Assembly: GCF_018343615.1 (NCBI RefSeq)
Contig: NZ_JAGYPI010000001.1
Span: forward strand, 1,320,960-1,384,959
Origin: Bacillus sp. FJAT-49736
Lineage (GTDB): Bacteria; Bacillota; Bacilli; Bacillales; Bacillaceae_C
Direction: 5' to 3'
Length of the DNA stretch: 64,000 nucleotides
Shown here: one piece after another, positions 35,466 to 43,680 of the stretch
Position numbering within the stretch: position 1 is the first letter of the stretch
Layout of the letters: each line of letters begins with the position of its first letter
Translations under genes and position numbers: made by a program
The notes under the pieces: model-generated
What the model saw: only the letters and a program-made list of their open reading frames with translations
What the model was told of the DNA's origin: nothing
Database searches by the model: none

Positions 35466-36797
35466 ATGGAAAAAAACCAACAGGATTTGAAGAAAGGGTT
35501 ACTACCAAGACATGTGCAATTTATTGCCCTCGCAGGCATGATTGGGACAGGCATATTTAAGGGAAGCTCAGATACACTCTCGATTGCGGGCCCAAGTGTT
35601 ATTTTTGCCTACTTATTAGGCGGATTATTGTTATTAATAGTAATGGTTGCTTTAGGAGAAATGGCCATAGCCTATCCCGGCATGAATGTTCAGCATTTAG
35701 TAAATAAAGCATTTGGGCATCGTGTTTCCTTTATTGTCGGCTGGCTTTATTGGATCAACTGGGTGATTGTAACGATTGTTGAATTACTTGCCGGGGGCAG
35801 CTTCCTACAATACTGGTTTCCAAGTTTGCCATTATGGTTACTGAGTTTTCTTTGTGCAGCTATTATCATTGGTATTAATTTATTTCATGTAAAATTTTAC
35901 GGTGAGCTTGAGTTTTGGTTTGCCGGCATTAAAATTTTCGCACTTATAGCATTCATTATTTTAGGATGCCTCATATTATCGGGAATTGTTCCAAGTCATA
36001 TACAGCATCCAATTTCCAATTACACTGCACATGGTGGATTCTTCCCTCACGGCTTGAGTGGTACCTTAAGCGCATTTTTAGTAGTAATGTTTTCTTATGG
36101 AGGAGCGGAACTTATTGGAGTTGCTGTTACAGAAACACAGGATTCCAAAAGAGTTTTGCCCAAAATAATCAAAGGAACCGTTTGGAGAGTAATCATTTTC
36201 TATATTTGCCCGATTCTGATTATCTGCGGTTTAGTTCCATGGGACAAGGTGTCGAGTGTTGACAGTCCGTTTGTCCAAGTGTTCGGAATTGCCGGATTGC
36301 CTGGAGCAGCAAATATTATGAATTTCGTTCTTTTAACAGCGGTGCTTTCAGCTGCAAACTCTGGGATATATGCAACCTCCAGAACACTATTTTCAATGGC
36401 ACAAACAGGCGAAGCTCCAAAAAGCATTTTAAAGGTCTCGAAAAACGGAATTCCATTAAACGGAATCTTCATTACGGCTATTCTTATTTTAATTGGTGTA
36501 TATCTCGCATATCTTACACCTGAAAATATTATCAATTATTTAATGACTATTCCGGGCTTTACAATTATGTTTATTTGGATCAGTATTTGCTTTTCCCAAT
36601 TAAAGCTGCGTCCAAATTATAAAGAAATGCCATATTTTCAAGTTAGATGGTTTCCAGTGACGACCATATTTGCATTGATTGGTTTATTAACGATTTTTAT
36701 ATCATTTTTATTTAACCCAAATAATATTATTGGAACAGGTGTGAGTGTTATTATCATTCTGCTCCTTACTATCCTTGCATTTACTCATAAAAAATGA
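35466..36797 (+). CDS. APC-family amino acid permease, T-box controlled (YvbW-like)
   Basis: 443 residues and 12 predicted transmembrane helices. The N-terminus RHVQFIALAGMIGTGIFKGSSDTLSIAGP (about 15-43) is the substrate-binding helix-1 motif of the amino acid transporter family, with EMAIAYPGMNVQHLVNKAFG after helix 2 and SYGGAELIGVAVTET in helix 6. B. subtilis YvbW is a similar permease also under T-box control. If the specifier is TTC, phenylalanine or another aromatic amino acid is the natural cargo; that link is inferred. GGAG lies before the ATG at 35466. Ends at the bidirectional terminator at 36791. Confidence 0.9.
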   Translation: MEKNQQDLKKGLLPRHVQFIALAGMIGTGIFKGSSDTLSIAGPSVIFAYLLGGLLLLIVMVALGEMAIAYPGMNVQHLVNKAFGHRVSFIVGWLYWINWVIVTIVELLAGGSFLQYWFPSLPLWLLSFLCAAIIIGINLFHVKFYGELEFWFAGIKIFALIAFIILGCLILSGIVPSHIQHPISNYTAHGGFFPHGLSGTLSAFLVVMFSYGGAELIGVAVTETQDSKRVLPKIIKGTVWRVIIFYICPILIICGLVPWDKVSSVDSPFVQVFGIAGLPGAANIMNFVLLTAVLSAANSGIYATSRTLFSMAQTGEAPKSILKVSKNGIPLNGIFITAILILIGVYLAYLTPENIINYLMTIPGFTIMFIWISICFSQLKLRPNYKEMPYFQVRWFPVTTIFALIGLLTIFISFLFNPNNIIGTGVSVIIILLLTILAFTHKK

Positions 36798-36826
36798 GGT
36801 TACAAACGTAACCTCATTTTTTTGCG
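36791..36826. terminator. Bidirectional terminator
   Basis: AAAATGAGGTTAC (36791-36803) pairs with GTAACCTCATTTT (36808-36820) followed by TTTT. The stop codon of the minus-strand glycosylase lies in the right arm. Confidence 0.85.
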
Positions 36827-37332
36827 GACCTTGATAGTACCGCTAATTCCATATAAATTGCAATCATTTCCTCGAACTTAATCCGTACTAATCCGCTTGA
36901 AGAAGGGGCAACAAAATCCATAATGCCAGGGATTACAGAGGTCTCCTGACATCCCCAGGAAATTTTTCGTTTTCCGCTATACTCTTGATAGACTCCTTTT
37001 CCTACAAAACAAACGATTCGAGGTTTATATTTCTTTATTTTACTAATTAGAATTTCTTTTCCTTCTTGATACTCTTCCTTTGTAATTTCCTCTGCACTTT
37101 TCGTTGGTCTTGCAACAATATTTGTCAAACCGCAGCCTAAATCCAATAATGTGTAATCTTCTTCCGGCGTCAATTTTCGCGGTGTAATACCTGCCTCGAA
37201 CAATAATTTCCAAAATCGATTATTCGGATTTGCAAAGTGATGGCCTGTTTGACTGGACCGGATGCTTGGATTAAAACCTACAAATAAAATATCTAGATTA
37301 TCTTTAAGATGGTCTTGAATTGGCTTCATCAT
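36814..37332 (-). CDS. Mug-type uracil-DNA glycosylase (G:U/G:T mismatch-specific)
   Basis: 172 residues from the ATG at 37332; the GTG at 37338 is inside the AAAGGTGAG site. Motif A is ILFVGFNPSIRSSQTGHHFANPNNRFWKLLFEAGI (about 16-50) and matches the GINPG...F..P.NRFW signature of the Mug/TDG family. The Asn in GFNPS is the catalytic position. Motif B lies near the C-terminus (FVAPSSSGLVR, in place of NPSGLSR). It removes uracil or related bases mispaired with G, supporting base-excision repair alongside exoA at 42.5 kb. Confidence 0.85.
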   Translation of the reverse strand: MMKPIQDHLKDNLDILFVGFNPSIRSSQTGHHFANPNNRFWKLLFEAGITPRKLTPEEDYTLLDLGCGLTNIVARPTKSAEEITKEEYQEGKEILISKIKKYKPRIVCFVGKGVYQEYSGKRKISWGCQETSVIPGIMDFVAPSSSGLVRIKFEEMIAIYMELAVLSRSAKK

Positions 37333-37374
37333 TCTCACCTTTTTATAATTTCATTAAATTCCCGTGTCAAAATA

Positions 37375-38931
37375 TTATTTTATATTGTTCTTCAAGTCCT
37401 CCAAATTCCAAATAGCCGTCACCCAATCCTGATAAAACTCTGGTTCATGGGAGACGATTAATACTGTCCCATCGTACTGAGAAAGCGCATTAGATAGTAC
37501 CTCTTTTGCTGCTATATCTAAATGGTTGGTGGGTTCATCCAATACTAGCCAGTTACTTTCTTCAAGCATTAGATGACATAATCGGACCCTTGTTTGTTCT
37601 CCACCGCTGAGCGACTGAAGCGGCTGAAAAATATGTTCCTTTTTTAAACCGGCTCGTGCTAAAGCCTGACGTATTTCCTTTTGTGTCATTTTTTCATGGA
37701 AGGACCAAATATATTCCAATGGAGTGAGATCAGTTGTTATATTTTCTTCTTGTGCAAAATAGGCTGGCTTCACATATTGGCCAAATTGAACCGTTCCATT
37801 AAATGGAGTAAGCTCTCCCATGATGGTTTTTAACATAGTTGATTTTCCAATTCCATTATGCCCGATAATAGCTACTTTATCTCCCCTTTTTAACGTTACA
37901 CTAATGGGAGGTAACAAAGGAGAAGCATAGCCAACCTCCAGTTGTGTAGTTTCAATTATTTTACTAGTTGGGCGTACGGTTGCTTTAAATTGAAATCTTG
38001 GTTTTGGTATATCATCCGGTTTTTCCAATCTTTCTATTTTCAATAGCTTCTTTTCTCGAGACTTTGCTTGCTTGGCAGTTGAGGACCTAGCTTTATTTTT
38101 TTGTATATAGGTTTCAAGCTTTTGAATTTCCTCTTGCTGCCTGCCATATGCAAGGAGCAGCTGCTGTTTACGAAGCTCATACGTCTCCATAAACTTCTTA
38201 TAATTTCCTAAATAGCGGGTTAACTGATAATTTTCTAGATGATATATGACATTAACAACTTCGTTCATGAACTCGGTGTCATGTGATATTAAAATAAAGC
38301 TATTTGGGTAATTTTTCAAATAACCCTTTAACCACTCAATATGAGAAACATCTAAATAATTGGTAGGTTCATCGAGCAATAAAATATCTGGTTCCTTTAA
38401 AAGCAGATTAGCAAGCAATAGCTTCGTTCTTTGGCCACCACTTAAAGCAGAAACATCCGTATCCATTCCCAATGCCTGGATGCCAAGACCATTTGCAATA
38501 TCTTCAATTTTCGCATCCACGAAATAAAAATCGTGATGCTCCAACAACTCTTGGATATATCCAAATCGATGGAGAAGCTTAGGTAACTCATTTTCACTGC
38601 TATTTTCCATCTTTCTTGATACATCCAGCATTTCCGCTTCAAGCAAATATAAATGCTTAAAGGCATTGCGCAAATAGTTCCGAATAGTTAAACCTTCCGA
38701 CAAATCCGCATGCTGTTCCAGAAATCCGACGCTAATATTCGGAAGCCACTCGATGGAACCATGATCGGGAAGCACACTCCCTGTTAGAATCCTCAATAAT
38801 GTAGACTTTCCCGCTCCATTTGGACCGACCAATCCTACTCGTTCCGACCTCAAGAGACGGAAATCGATATCTTTAAATACTAATTTATCCCCGTAATAAT
38901 GGGTTAATTTTTCTACATTCACAATACTCAT
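37375..38931 (-). CDS. ABC-F family ribosome-associated ATPase
   Basis: 518 residues with two ABC domains and no membrane segment. The first has Walker A GPNGAGKST (about 36-44), signature LSGGQRTK and Walker B ILLLDEPTNYLD; the second has GHNGIGKST, LSGGEQTR and LVLDEPTNHLD. Between them is a charged interdomain linker (about 240-300, LETYIQKNKARSSTAKQAKSREKKLLK) that reaches into the ribosomal E/P site. The length equals B. subtilis YfmM, but antibiotic-protection ABC-Fs (Vga, Lsa, VmlR) share the layout. The long leader with a small peptide and attenuator argues for antibiotic-inducible control. GGAGG precedes the ATG at 38931. Confidence 0.9.
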   Translation of the reverse strand: MSIVNVEKLTHYYGDKLVFKDIDFRLLRSERVGLVGPNGAGKSTLLRILTGSVLPDHGSIEWLPNISVGFLEQHADLSEGLTIRNYLRNAFKHLYLLEAEMLDVSRKMENSSENELPKLLHRFGYIQELLEHHDFYFVDAKIEDIANGLGIQALGMDTDVSALSGGQRTKLLLANLLLKEPDILLLDEPTNYLDVSHIEWLKGYLKNYPNSFILISHDTEFMNEVVNVIYHLENYQLTRYLGNYKKFMETYELRKQQLLLAYGRQQEEIQKLETYIQKNKARSSTAKQAKSREKKLLKIERLEKPDDIPKPRFQFKATVRPTSKIIETTQLEVGYASPLLPPISVTLKRGDKVAIIGHNGIGKSTMLKTIMGELTPFNGTVQFGQYVKPAYFAQEENITTDLTPLEYIWSFHEKMTQKEIRQALARAGLKKEHIFQPLQSLSGGEQTRVRLCHLMLEESNWLVLDEPTNHLDIAAKEVLSNALSQYDGTVLIVSHEPEFYQDWVTAIWNLEDLKNNIK

Positions 38932-39017
38932 ATGATCAAACCTCCATTATGTTCTATAAGAACCAATCGCAAAACTGGAGGACATTTATAGACTATACCG
39001 CATAAAAAGATATAGAC

Positions 39018-39045
39018 AAAAAAAGACAGGGAAACAAACCCTGCC
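39018..39045 (-). terminator. Attenuator in the ABC-F leader
   Basis: On the minus strand GGCAGGG (39045-39039), loop TTTGTTT and CCCTGTC (39031-39025) are followed by TTTTTTT, about 90 bases before the ABC-F start. It lies between the leader peptide and the gene, as in ribosome-mediated attenuation. Confidence 0.75.
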
Positions 39046-39145
39046 TTTTTCACGCACAAAAAACACGAATATTTTAAAAGGGAATAGGTCTGATTATCCG
39101 TTGTTTCACGATTGGTTTTGCTAAAAAAGGGCATACTTCTCCCTG

Positions 39146-39184
39146 TCAAGCTAAAACCATTTGAAAAACAACGGACATACTCAT
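39146..39184 (-). CDS. Putative 12-residue leader peptide of the ABC-F gene
   Basis: ATG at 39184, stop TGA at 39146: MSMSVVFQMVLA. AAAGGAGG lies 12 bases and AAGG 5 bases upstream. Stalling here could change leader folding: the segment CCGTTGTTT inside the peptide region is complementary to AAACAACGG about 60 bases further on. The arrangement matches leaders of antibiotic-inducible genes; the drug cannot be told. Confidence 0.5.
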   Translation of the reverse strand: MSMSVVFQMVLA

Positions 39185-39286
39185 ATCGACCTTATTCCTC
39201 CTTTGTTGTTAAAAATTAGTATTCCACTTTATTTTATCTAAATTTGATTCCATTGTAAAGATACATCGTACAAAATATTCACAACA

Positions 39287-39823
39287 TTACATTTTCTTCT
39301 TCTTAATCAGCATAAGGCCACTAATAAAATAGACAACCGATGCTAAATAAAATATTGTACCTATCGTAATAAAATCTATTATATATCCTGTTAAAATAAT
39401 CGCTATCGCTGCACCGACGGAGGTCCATATGTGGTACTTCCCTATCTCTATTCCTGCTGTTTCTTTATTCACATTTTTAGCCAGAGCCGTTTTTTCTGTA
39501 TTTTTTTGCAGTGCTCCTAGGATCCCCATGATAATTTGCAAAATATATACTTGCCAGACCTCCGTCACAAGTGGAAAGAATAACAATATTACTGCCATTC
39601 CCCATGAATATAAAATAAATAATAGCTTCTCCCCTAGTTTATCTGTATACTTTCCAATTACCGGATAAACTAAGGCTGATGTTAAGGCAAACAGACCATA
39701 TGCCCAACCAAATTGGGCATAACTATCCCCTACATTTTTTAATAAAAGCACATAAAACGGAAATACCATGCTGCTAGCCATCACAATGATGCTTTGGTAA
39801 TAAATAAATCGTTTATAGGTCAT
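39287..39823 (-). CDS. Half-size MFS-like membrane protein
   Basis: 178 residues and six predicted helices, equal to one half of a major facilitator. The loop between helices 2 and 3 (YPVIGKYTDKLGEKLLF) has the MFS motif A form G-K-x-x-D-K-x-G. The end LMLIKKKKM is a natural basic terminus and no continuation of the second half is readable downstream, so it is either a stable half-transporter that dimerises or an old truncation. It overlaps the upstream FAD oxidoreductase by four bases (ATGA), so it is translated with it. Confidence 0.7.
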   Translation of the reverse strand: MTYKRFIYYQSIIVMASSMVFPFYVLLLKNVGDSYAQFGWAYGLFALTSALVYPVIGKYTDKLGEKLLFILYSWGMAVILLFFPLVTEVWQVYILQIIMGILGALQKNTEKTALAKNVNKETAGIEIGKYHIWTSVGAAIAIILTGYIIDFITIGTIFYLASVVYFISGLMLIKKKKM

Positions 39824-41259
39824 TTCCCATACTCCTCATAAAATAAGTTCACAAATCGTTCCTGTGGATCATACAATTTCTTCGTACTGAAAAATTCATC
39901 CGTTCTTGGATATGCTTCGGTCAATTGTTTTTTACTAGGGTAAGAGTAATAAGGTAAATAATAGCTTCCATGATGATCCAATGTAACATCAATCATTTTC
40001 CTGACTACTTTTTGTGTATCTTGAATGTCTTTTTTGGACTTACCTTGATTGATTAATAGAACAAGTGCGAACATATCCGCTTTTGCATAAGACATAACTG
40101 CCTCATCATTCTTATCTACAAATCGGACTGTAATATTTAACAGATTAAAATCCTTTTCTTTTTCCAAAACGTCTCTCAAACTATCTATATAATTGGTAAA
40201 CTCCGTAACTGGCACAAAATACTCTTGTAAAACTTCTGTACGGGAAGAACTGTCAAATTCCATAAAATTAGAATCCGATCTCATGACATTATTTCTTGAA
40301 ATCAGCTTTCCTTCTGTGACCTTCATATATTTCTTTTGAACATCCCAAAACAAATCCTTCCCCCAGTCACTATACCTGGACACACCAAGAAAAAATTTAG
40401 GAATGGCTACCGTTTCACCTTTTAATTTGCGATATTGGGATAGTTCTTGTTGGTTTTCAGCTAACGCATAATCGGTTACATACATTTCCTTTAAAAAGCT
40501 TTTAGGTGCAACAGAAATTCGTGCTAAATGCATCTTTACAGCAGGATTATCCTCCACTTCTTTTTGAAAATAAACTTGGTACTCTTTATAATCGATGACT
40601 CTTGTATTTGTTTTATAAAGTTCATCATCCGTTAGCTTTAAGGTAACATCTAAAATGATCCCGAATAACCCGTAGCCTCCGATCACGGAATAAAATAATG
40701 GTGCATTTTCATGCCGGCTTACATTAATAATATTGCCTTCAGCATTGATTAGCCGGAATGAATCCACTGTATCAATCAACGCATCATTTCTTATATCCCT
40801 GCCATGAACATTGACGCTTAAAGAGCCGCCAATGGTGAATATATTTTGAGATTGCATGACTTTTATCGATAAACCATAAGGATTTATATACCGCTGAATA
40901 TCATTCCAGGTAACCCCGCTTTGAACCGTAATCGTCTTTCTTTTTGGATCAAACGCTAGAATTTTATAATAAGACTTCATATCTATTAAAATAGCATTAG
41001 GATAGAGTGTTTGTCCGCCTTGGCTATGTTGCATTCCTGCAATCGAAATCTTATCATTTGTAACGTTTGCCTTTCGAACAATATCCTGTAGTTGCTTGGA
41101 CCCTTCTGCCGGTTGAATGCTTTTCATTGTGATAGGGAGTAAGCGCCCTTTATCCGTTACGACCGGGTGGGATATCCCCTTTTGGTACAAATATATGGAA
41201 CTCCCTAAAGCAATGAGATATCCAATTAAAATAAGAATCGTATACCTTCTTTTCAACAT
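39820..41259 (-). CDS. Membrane-anchored FAD-linked oxidase (FAD_binding_4)
   Basis: 479 residues. One N-terminal membrane helix (TILILIGYLIALGSSIYLY) is followed by an FAD-binding PP-loop domain: KISIAGMQHSQGGQTLYPNAILIDMKSY (about 70-97), VQSGVTWNDIQRYI and QNIFTIGGSLSVNVHGRD (about 140-157), GGYGLFGIILDVTLKLT. The C-terminal cap resembles the D-arabinono-lactone oxidase/alditol oxidase and DprE1 type. The His in GMQHSQGG occupies a position that can carry a covalent flavin in this class. The substrate may be a sugar or polyol, presumably outside the membrane; this is inferred. It is in operon with the half-MFS protein. Confidence 0.85.
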   Translation of the reverse strand: MLKRRYTILILIGYLIALGSSIYLYQKGISHPVVTDKGRLLPITMKSIQPAEGSKQLQDIVRKANVTNDKISIAGMQHSQGGQTLYPNAILIDMKSYYKILAFDPKRKTITVQSGVTWNDIQRYINPYGLSIKVMQSQNIFTIGGSLSVNVHGRDIRNDALIDTVDSFRLINAEGNIINVSRHENAPLFYSVIGGYGLFGIILDVTLKLTDDELYKTNTRVIDYKEYQVYFQKEVEDNPAVKMHLARISVAPKSFLKEMYVTDYALAENQQELSQYRKLKGETVAIPKFFLGVSRYSDWGKDLFWDVQKKYMKVTEGKLISRNNVMRSDSNFMEFDSSSRTEVLQEYFVPVTEFTNYIDSLRDVLEKEKDFNLLNITVRFVDKNDEAVMSYAKADMFALVLLINQGKSKKDIQDTQKVVRKMIDVTLDHHGSYYLPYYSYPSKKQLTEAYPRTDEFFSTKKLYDPQERFVNLFYEEYGK

Positions 41260-41525
41260 TCCCGCAACTCCTGCTCTTATATTAGTATGATAATTATAGC
41301 GAATACTTGGATAATGTTTCTAGAATGAATAGCAAAAAAGAGAAAATCTCTTGGACTTTCTCTTTCATTTAATGTATACGCAAGGTCTAGTTAGTTACGA
41401 AATTGAGGTAAGGTATGAAAAAACTTTATAAGAAAAGCCGTCCGGAAACCATCATAAGATTAGGAGTTATAACAAATGTCGAAATGCAACAAGTTTGATT
41501 TTAACAATCAATACAAAGGCTGCAT

Positions 41526-42089
41526 TCATTTACCTGTTATTCTCCATTTTGTTATAGCTAAATATTCTCTCGCATATAGCTTAGCTTTCACCACTTCAGG
41601 GGTTTTAGCAGCTAATGGATACGATTTTATTCCTTGTGCCTCAGATAACTTTAAGGCACGAAACAAATGAAAATCATTGCTTACAATAACAGCACTTTTT
41701 ACTCCGTATAATTTTTCGGCAAATTTCAGGTTCTCATATGTATTGACAGACTTGTTTTCTATTAAAATCCTATTTGTTTCTATCCCCTGTTCCAGCAAAT
41801 ATCTTTTGACAGCCTCCGCCTCTGAAATGTTTTCATCGGGACCTTTTCCTCCAGTTACAATCACCCTTGTTTGTGGATTTTCCTGTAGGTATTTTAACCC
41901 TGTTTCCGCCCTCTCTAACAAAGCTTTGGACATGTAATCCCCTTTTACCTTTGCTCCTAATATAATGATGTAAGGAACATCATTTGGAGGCTTTTCGCTG
42001 GCAGTGTGTTTGATTTCATAGTACGTAAATCCAACATATCCACTAAGAAGCAAAAAAACAATAAGGCCAAATGTAATCCACTTTTTCAT
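41526..42089 (-). CDS. YdcF/ElyC/SanA-family membrane protein (DUF218)
   Basis: 187 residues: an N-terminal membrane helix (TFGLIVFLLLSGYVGFTYY) and a DUF218 domain with PYIIILGAKVKGDYMSKALLERAETGLKYL, VIVTGGKGPDENISEAEAVKRYLLEQGI, ENKSVNTYENLKFA and VIVSNDFHLFRALKLSE. All hallmark blocks (GxxxxG, GG-x-G, SEA, S-x-N-T-x-EN, H-x-x-R) are present. Family members influence envelope integrity and undecaprenyl-phosphate carrier use in E. coli; the exact reaction is unproven. AGGTGATGGG precedes the ATG at 42089. A hairpin with a T-run at about 41334-41366 could be its terminator. Confidence 0.87.
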   Translation of the reverse strand: MKKWITFGLIVFLLLSGYVGFTYYEIKHTASEKPPNDVPYIIILGAKVKGDYMSKALLERAETGLKYLQENPQTRVIVTGGKGPDENISEAEAVKRYLLEQGIETNRILIENKSVNTYENLKFAEKLYGVKSAVIVSNDFHLFRALKLSEAQGIKSYPLAAKTPEVVKAKLYAREYLAITKWRITGK

Positions 42090-42160
42090 CCCATCACCTA
42101 TCTAATTCATACTTTTCTATTTAGACGTGTTGGAAGAAAGAATGTTTCACAAAAAAAAGA

Positions 42161-42180
42161 AATCAAGAGAATTGATTTCT
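42161..42180 (-). terminator. Terminator of the small coiled-coil gene
   Basis: AAGAAATCAA pairs with TTGATTTCTT, followed on the minus strand by eight T. Confidence 0.75.
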
Positions 42181-42190
42181 TAATTAAGTT

Positions 42191-42412
42191 TTATAAAATT
42201 TTCGTTTTATCTGCTGTTTCTATTTGCATCTTTTCAAGTTCGAGCTTTAGCTTTTGTGTTTCCAATAAATAGTTTTCATGCTTTAACTTTTCTAATTCGA
42301 GCTGTTCTTTAATAAAATTAGCCTTAATCTTCGCTCTTTTTTCAAAATGGTCGGTTACGATCGCGACGATTGGAATGGATAGGGCTAATATCGGAACAAT
42401 AATCCAAATCAA
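42191..42412 (-). CDS. Small membrane protein with a coiled coil
   Basis: 73 residues from a TTG at 42412, about 6 bases after GAGGTGAT. A single N-terminal membrane helix (IWIIVPILALSIPIVAIV) is followed by a long heptad-patterned helix (FIKEQLELEKLKHENYLLETQKLKLELEKMQIE). The layout resembles PspB/YvlD-like accessory membrane proteins, but no named family was recognised. Oligomerisation through the coil is likely. Confidence 0.7.
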   Translation of the reverse strand: MIWIIVPILALSIPIVAIVTDHFEKRAKIKANFIKEQLELEKLKHENYLLETQKLKLELEKMQIETADKTKIL

Positions 42413-42500
42413 ACTATCACCTCATCTAAATGATCTAATTATTAATATACAATATATTCCGAAACTAAAGAAGAGTCTGTCGTGGACAATTAGGAAAAAA

Positions 42501-42536
42501 GGCACTGCAATTTTTTAAAAAATAAATGCAGTACCT
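42501..42536 (-). terminator. Terminator of exoA
   Basis: On the minus strand GGTACTGCA (about 42536) pairs with TGCAGTGCC (about 42501) through an AT-rich upper stem, followed by TTTTTT. Confidence 0.75.
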
Positions 42537-42541
42537 AAAAC

Positions 42542-43297
42542 TTACAACCCGATATCCAAAAATACTGGACAATGGTCACTTCCCATTATTTGTGGATGAA
42601 TTCCAGCGTCCTGTAAATTTCCTTTTAATCTTTCGGAAACGATAAAATAGTCAATACGCCATCCAATATTTCTTTCTCTCACCTTATTCATATAAGACCA
42701 CCAGGTATAGGCCCCTTCACGGTCAGGATTAAAATAGCGGTATGAATCTAAAAATCCTGATGAAAGGAGCTCAGTCATCTTCCCTCGCTCTTCATCTGTA
42801 AAACCGGAATTTCCTCTATTGGATTTTGGATTTTTTAAATCAATTTCCTGATGAGCTACATTCAAATCTCCGCACAAAATTACGGACTTTTTTTCATCCA
42901 GCTCTTTTAAATATGCAAGAATTTGATCCTCCCAATGCAGTCGCTTATCCAATCTTGCCAGATCACGTTGGGAGTTAGGAGTATAAACGTTCACCATATA
43001 GAATTCTTCAAATTCCAATGTAATAATTCTGCCTTCCGGTTCATACTCTTCCTTTTCAAAGCCATATTGGATTGACAACGGCCTGCGCTTCGTAAAAATC
43101 GCTGTACCGGAATATCCTTTTTTCAGTGCATAATTCCAATATTGATGATAGCCTTCTAAATCTAATTCGATTTGTCCAGACTGTAATTTCGTTTCCTGCA
43201 AACAAAAAATATCTGCGTCTACTTCATTAAAATAATCCAAGAATCCTTTTTTAACACAGGCTCTAAGCCCATTTACATTCCAAGATACCAACTTCAT
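42542..43297 (-). CDS. exoA: Exodeoxyribonuclease III / AP endonuclease
   Basis: 251 residues from the ATG at 43297 (B. subtilis ExoA is 252); the frame is open to 43318 but AAGGAG lies between. Motifs of the exonuclease III family are in order: KLVSWNVNGLRA, FCLQETKLQ (metal-binding Glu), VYTPNSQRD, LCGDLNVAHQEIDL (catalytic Asp/Asn), WRIDYFIVSERL and MGSDHCPV (catalytic His). It incises DNA at abasic sites and trims 3' ends during base-excision repair. Confidence 0.95.
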   Translation of the reverse strand: MKLVSWNVNGLRACVKKGFLDYFNEVDADIFCLQETKLQSGQIELDLEGYHQYWNYALKKGYSGTAIFTKRRPLSIQYGFEKEEYEPEGRIITLEFEEFYMVNVYTPNSQRDLARLDKRLHWEDQILAYLKELDEKKSVILCGDLNVAHQEIDLKNPKSNRGNSGFTDEERGKMTELLSSGFLDSYRYFNPDREGAYTWWSYMNKVRERNIGWRIDYFIVSERLKGNLQDAGIHPQIMGSDHCPVFLDIGL

Positions 43298-43358
43298 CCT
43301 TATCTTCTCCTTTTCCACTTATCTCTACTATACTATGAAAAAGGGGATTGTTCATCTA

Positions 43359-43667
43359 CTAACCTTGTAGACTACTGTTAAATTGATAGAGTACAATTCC
43401 AAAGCAAGCAGAAACTAACAATATGATAATTCCGGCTAAAATGAGCAAACCAATACCGGTGAATTTCTTTCCGATTGCAAAAAACACAATCATAGCGACT
43501 AAGTGAAGTATTGGTCCCGTGAATATTAGAAAAGACGTTTGCCCGATTGCTGTCCCAAACAGAAATGTTACAATATAGATGACTAGCCCAAAGCCAATAC
43601 CTGCCCAGATACTCCCCTCTCCTTTAGGACTCGAGGGATTTGTATTAGAATTATTTTGATCTGTCAT
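43359..43667 (-). CDS. Small three-helix membrane protein
   Basis: 102 residues: a polar Asn/Ser-rich N-terminus (MTDQNNSNTNPSSPKGEG) followed by three hydrophobic helices (about 22-42, 47-65, 72-93). AGAGGTG lies before the ATG at 43667, and the gap from the upstream radical SAM gene is only 13 bases, so the three genes from 45853 to 43359 form one operon. No family was recognised. Its place suggests it assists, or sits in the membrane with, the lipid-related enzymes upstream. Confidence 0.65.
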   Translation of the reverse strand: MTDQNNSNTNPSSPKGEGSIWAGIGFGLVIYIVTFLFGTAIGQTSFLIFTGPILHLVAMIVFFAIGKKFTGIGLLILAGIIILLVSACFGIVLYQFNSSLQG

Positions 43668-43680
43668 TATTTCACCTCTT

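Noticed and set aside
38928-39149. 73-codon frame reading through the ABC-F leader
   Set aside because: It spans the attenuator hairpin and lacks a ribosome site at its TTG; the 12-codon frame upstream fits a leader peptide better.
41415-41498. 27-codon plus-strand frame (MKKLYKKSRPETIIRLG...)
   Set aside because: The GAGGTAAGG site is almost touching the ATG, there is no terminator or partner, and it faces the 3' side of a minus-strand operon; probably fortuitous.
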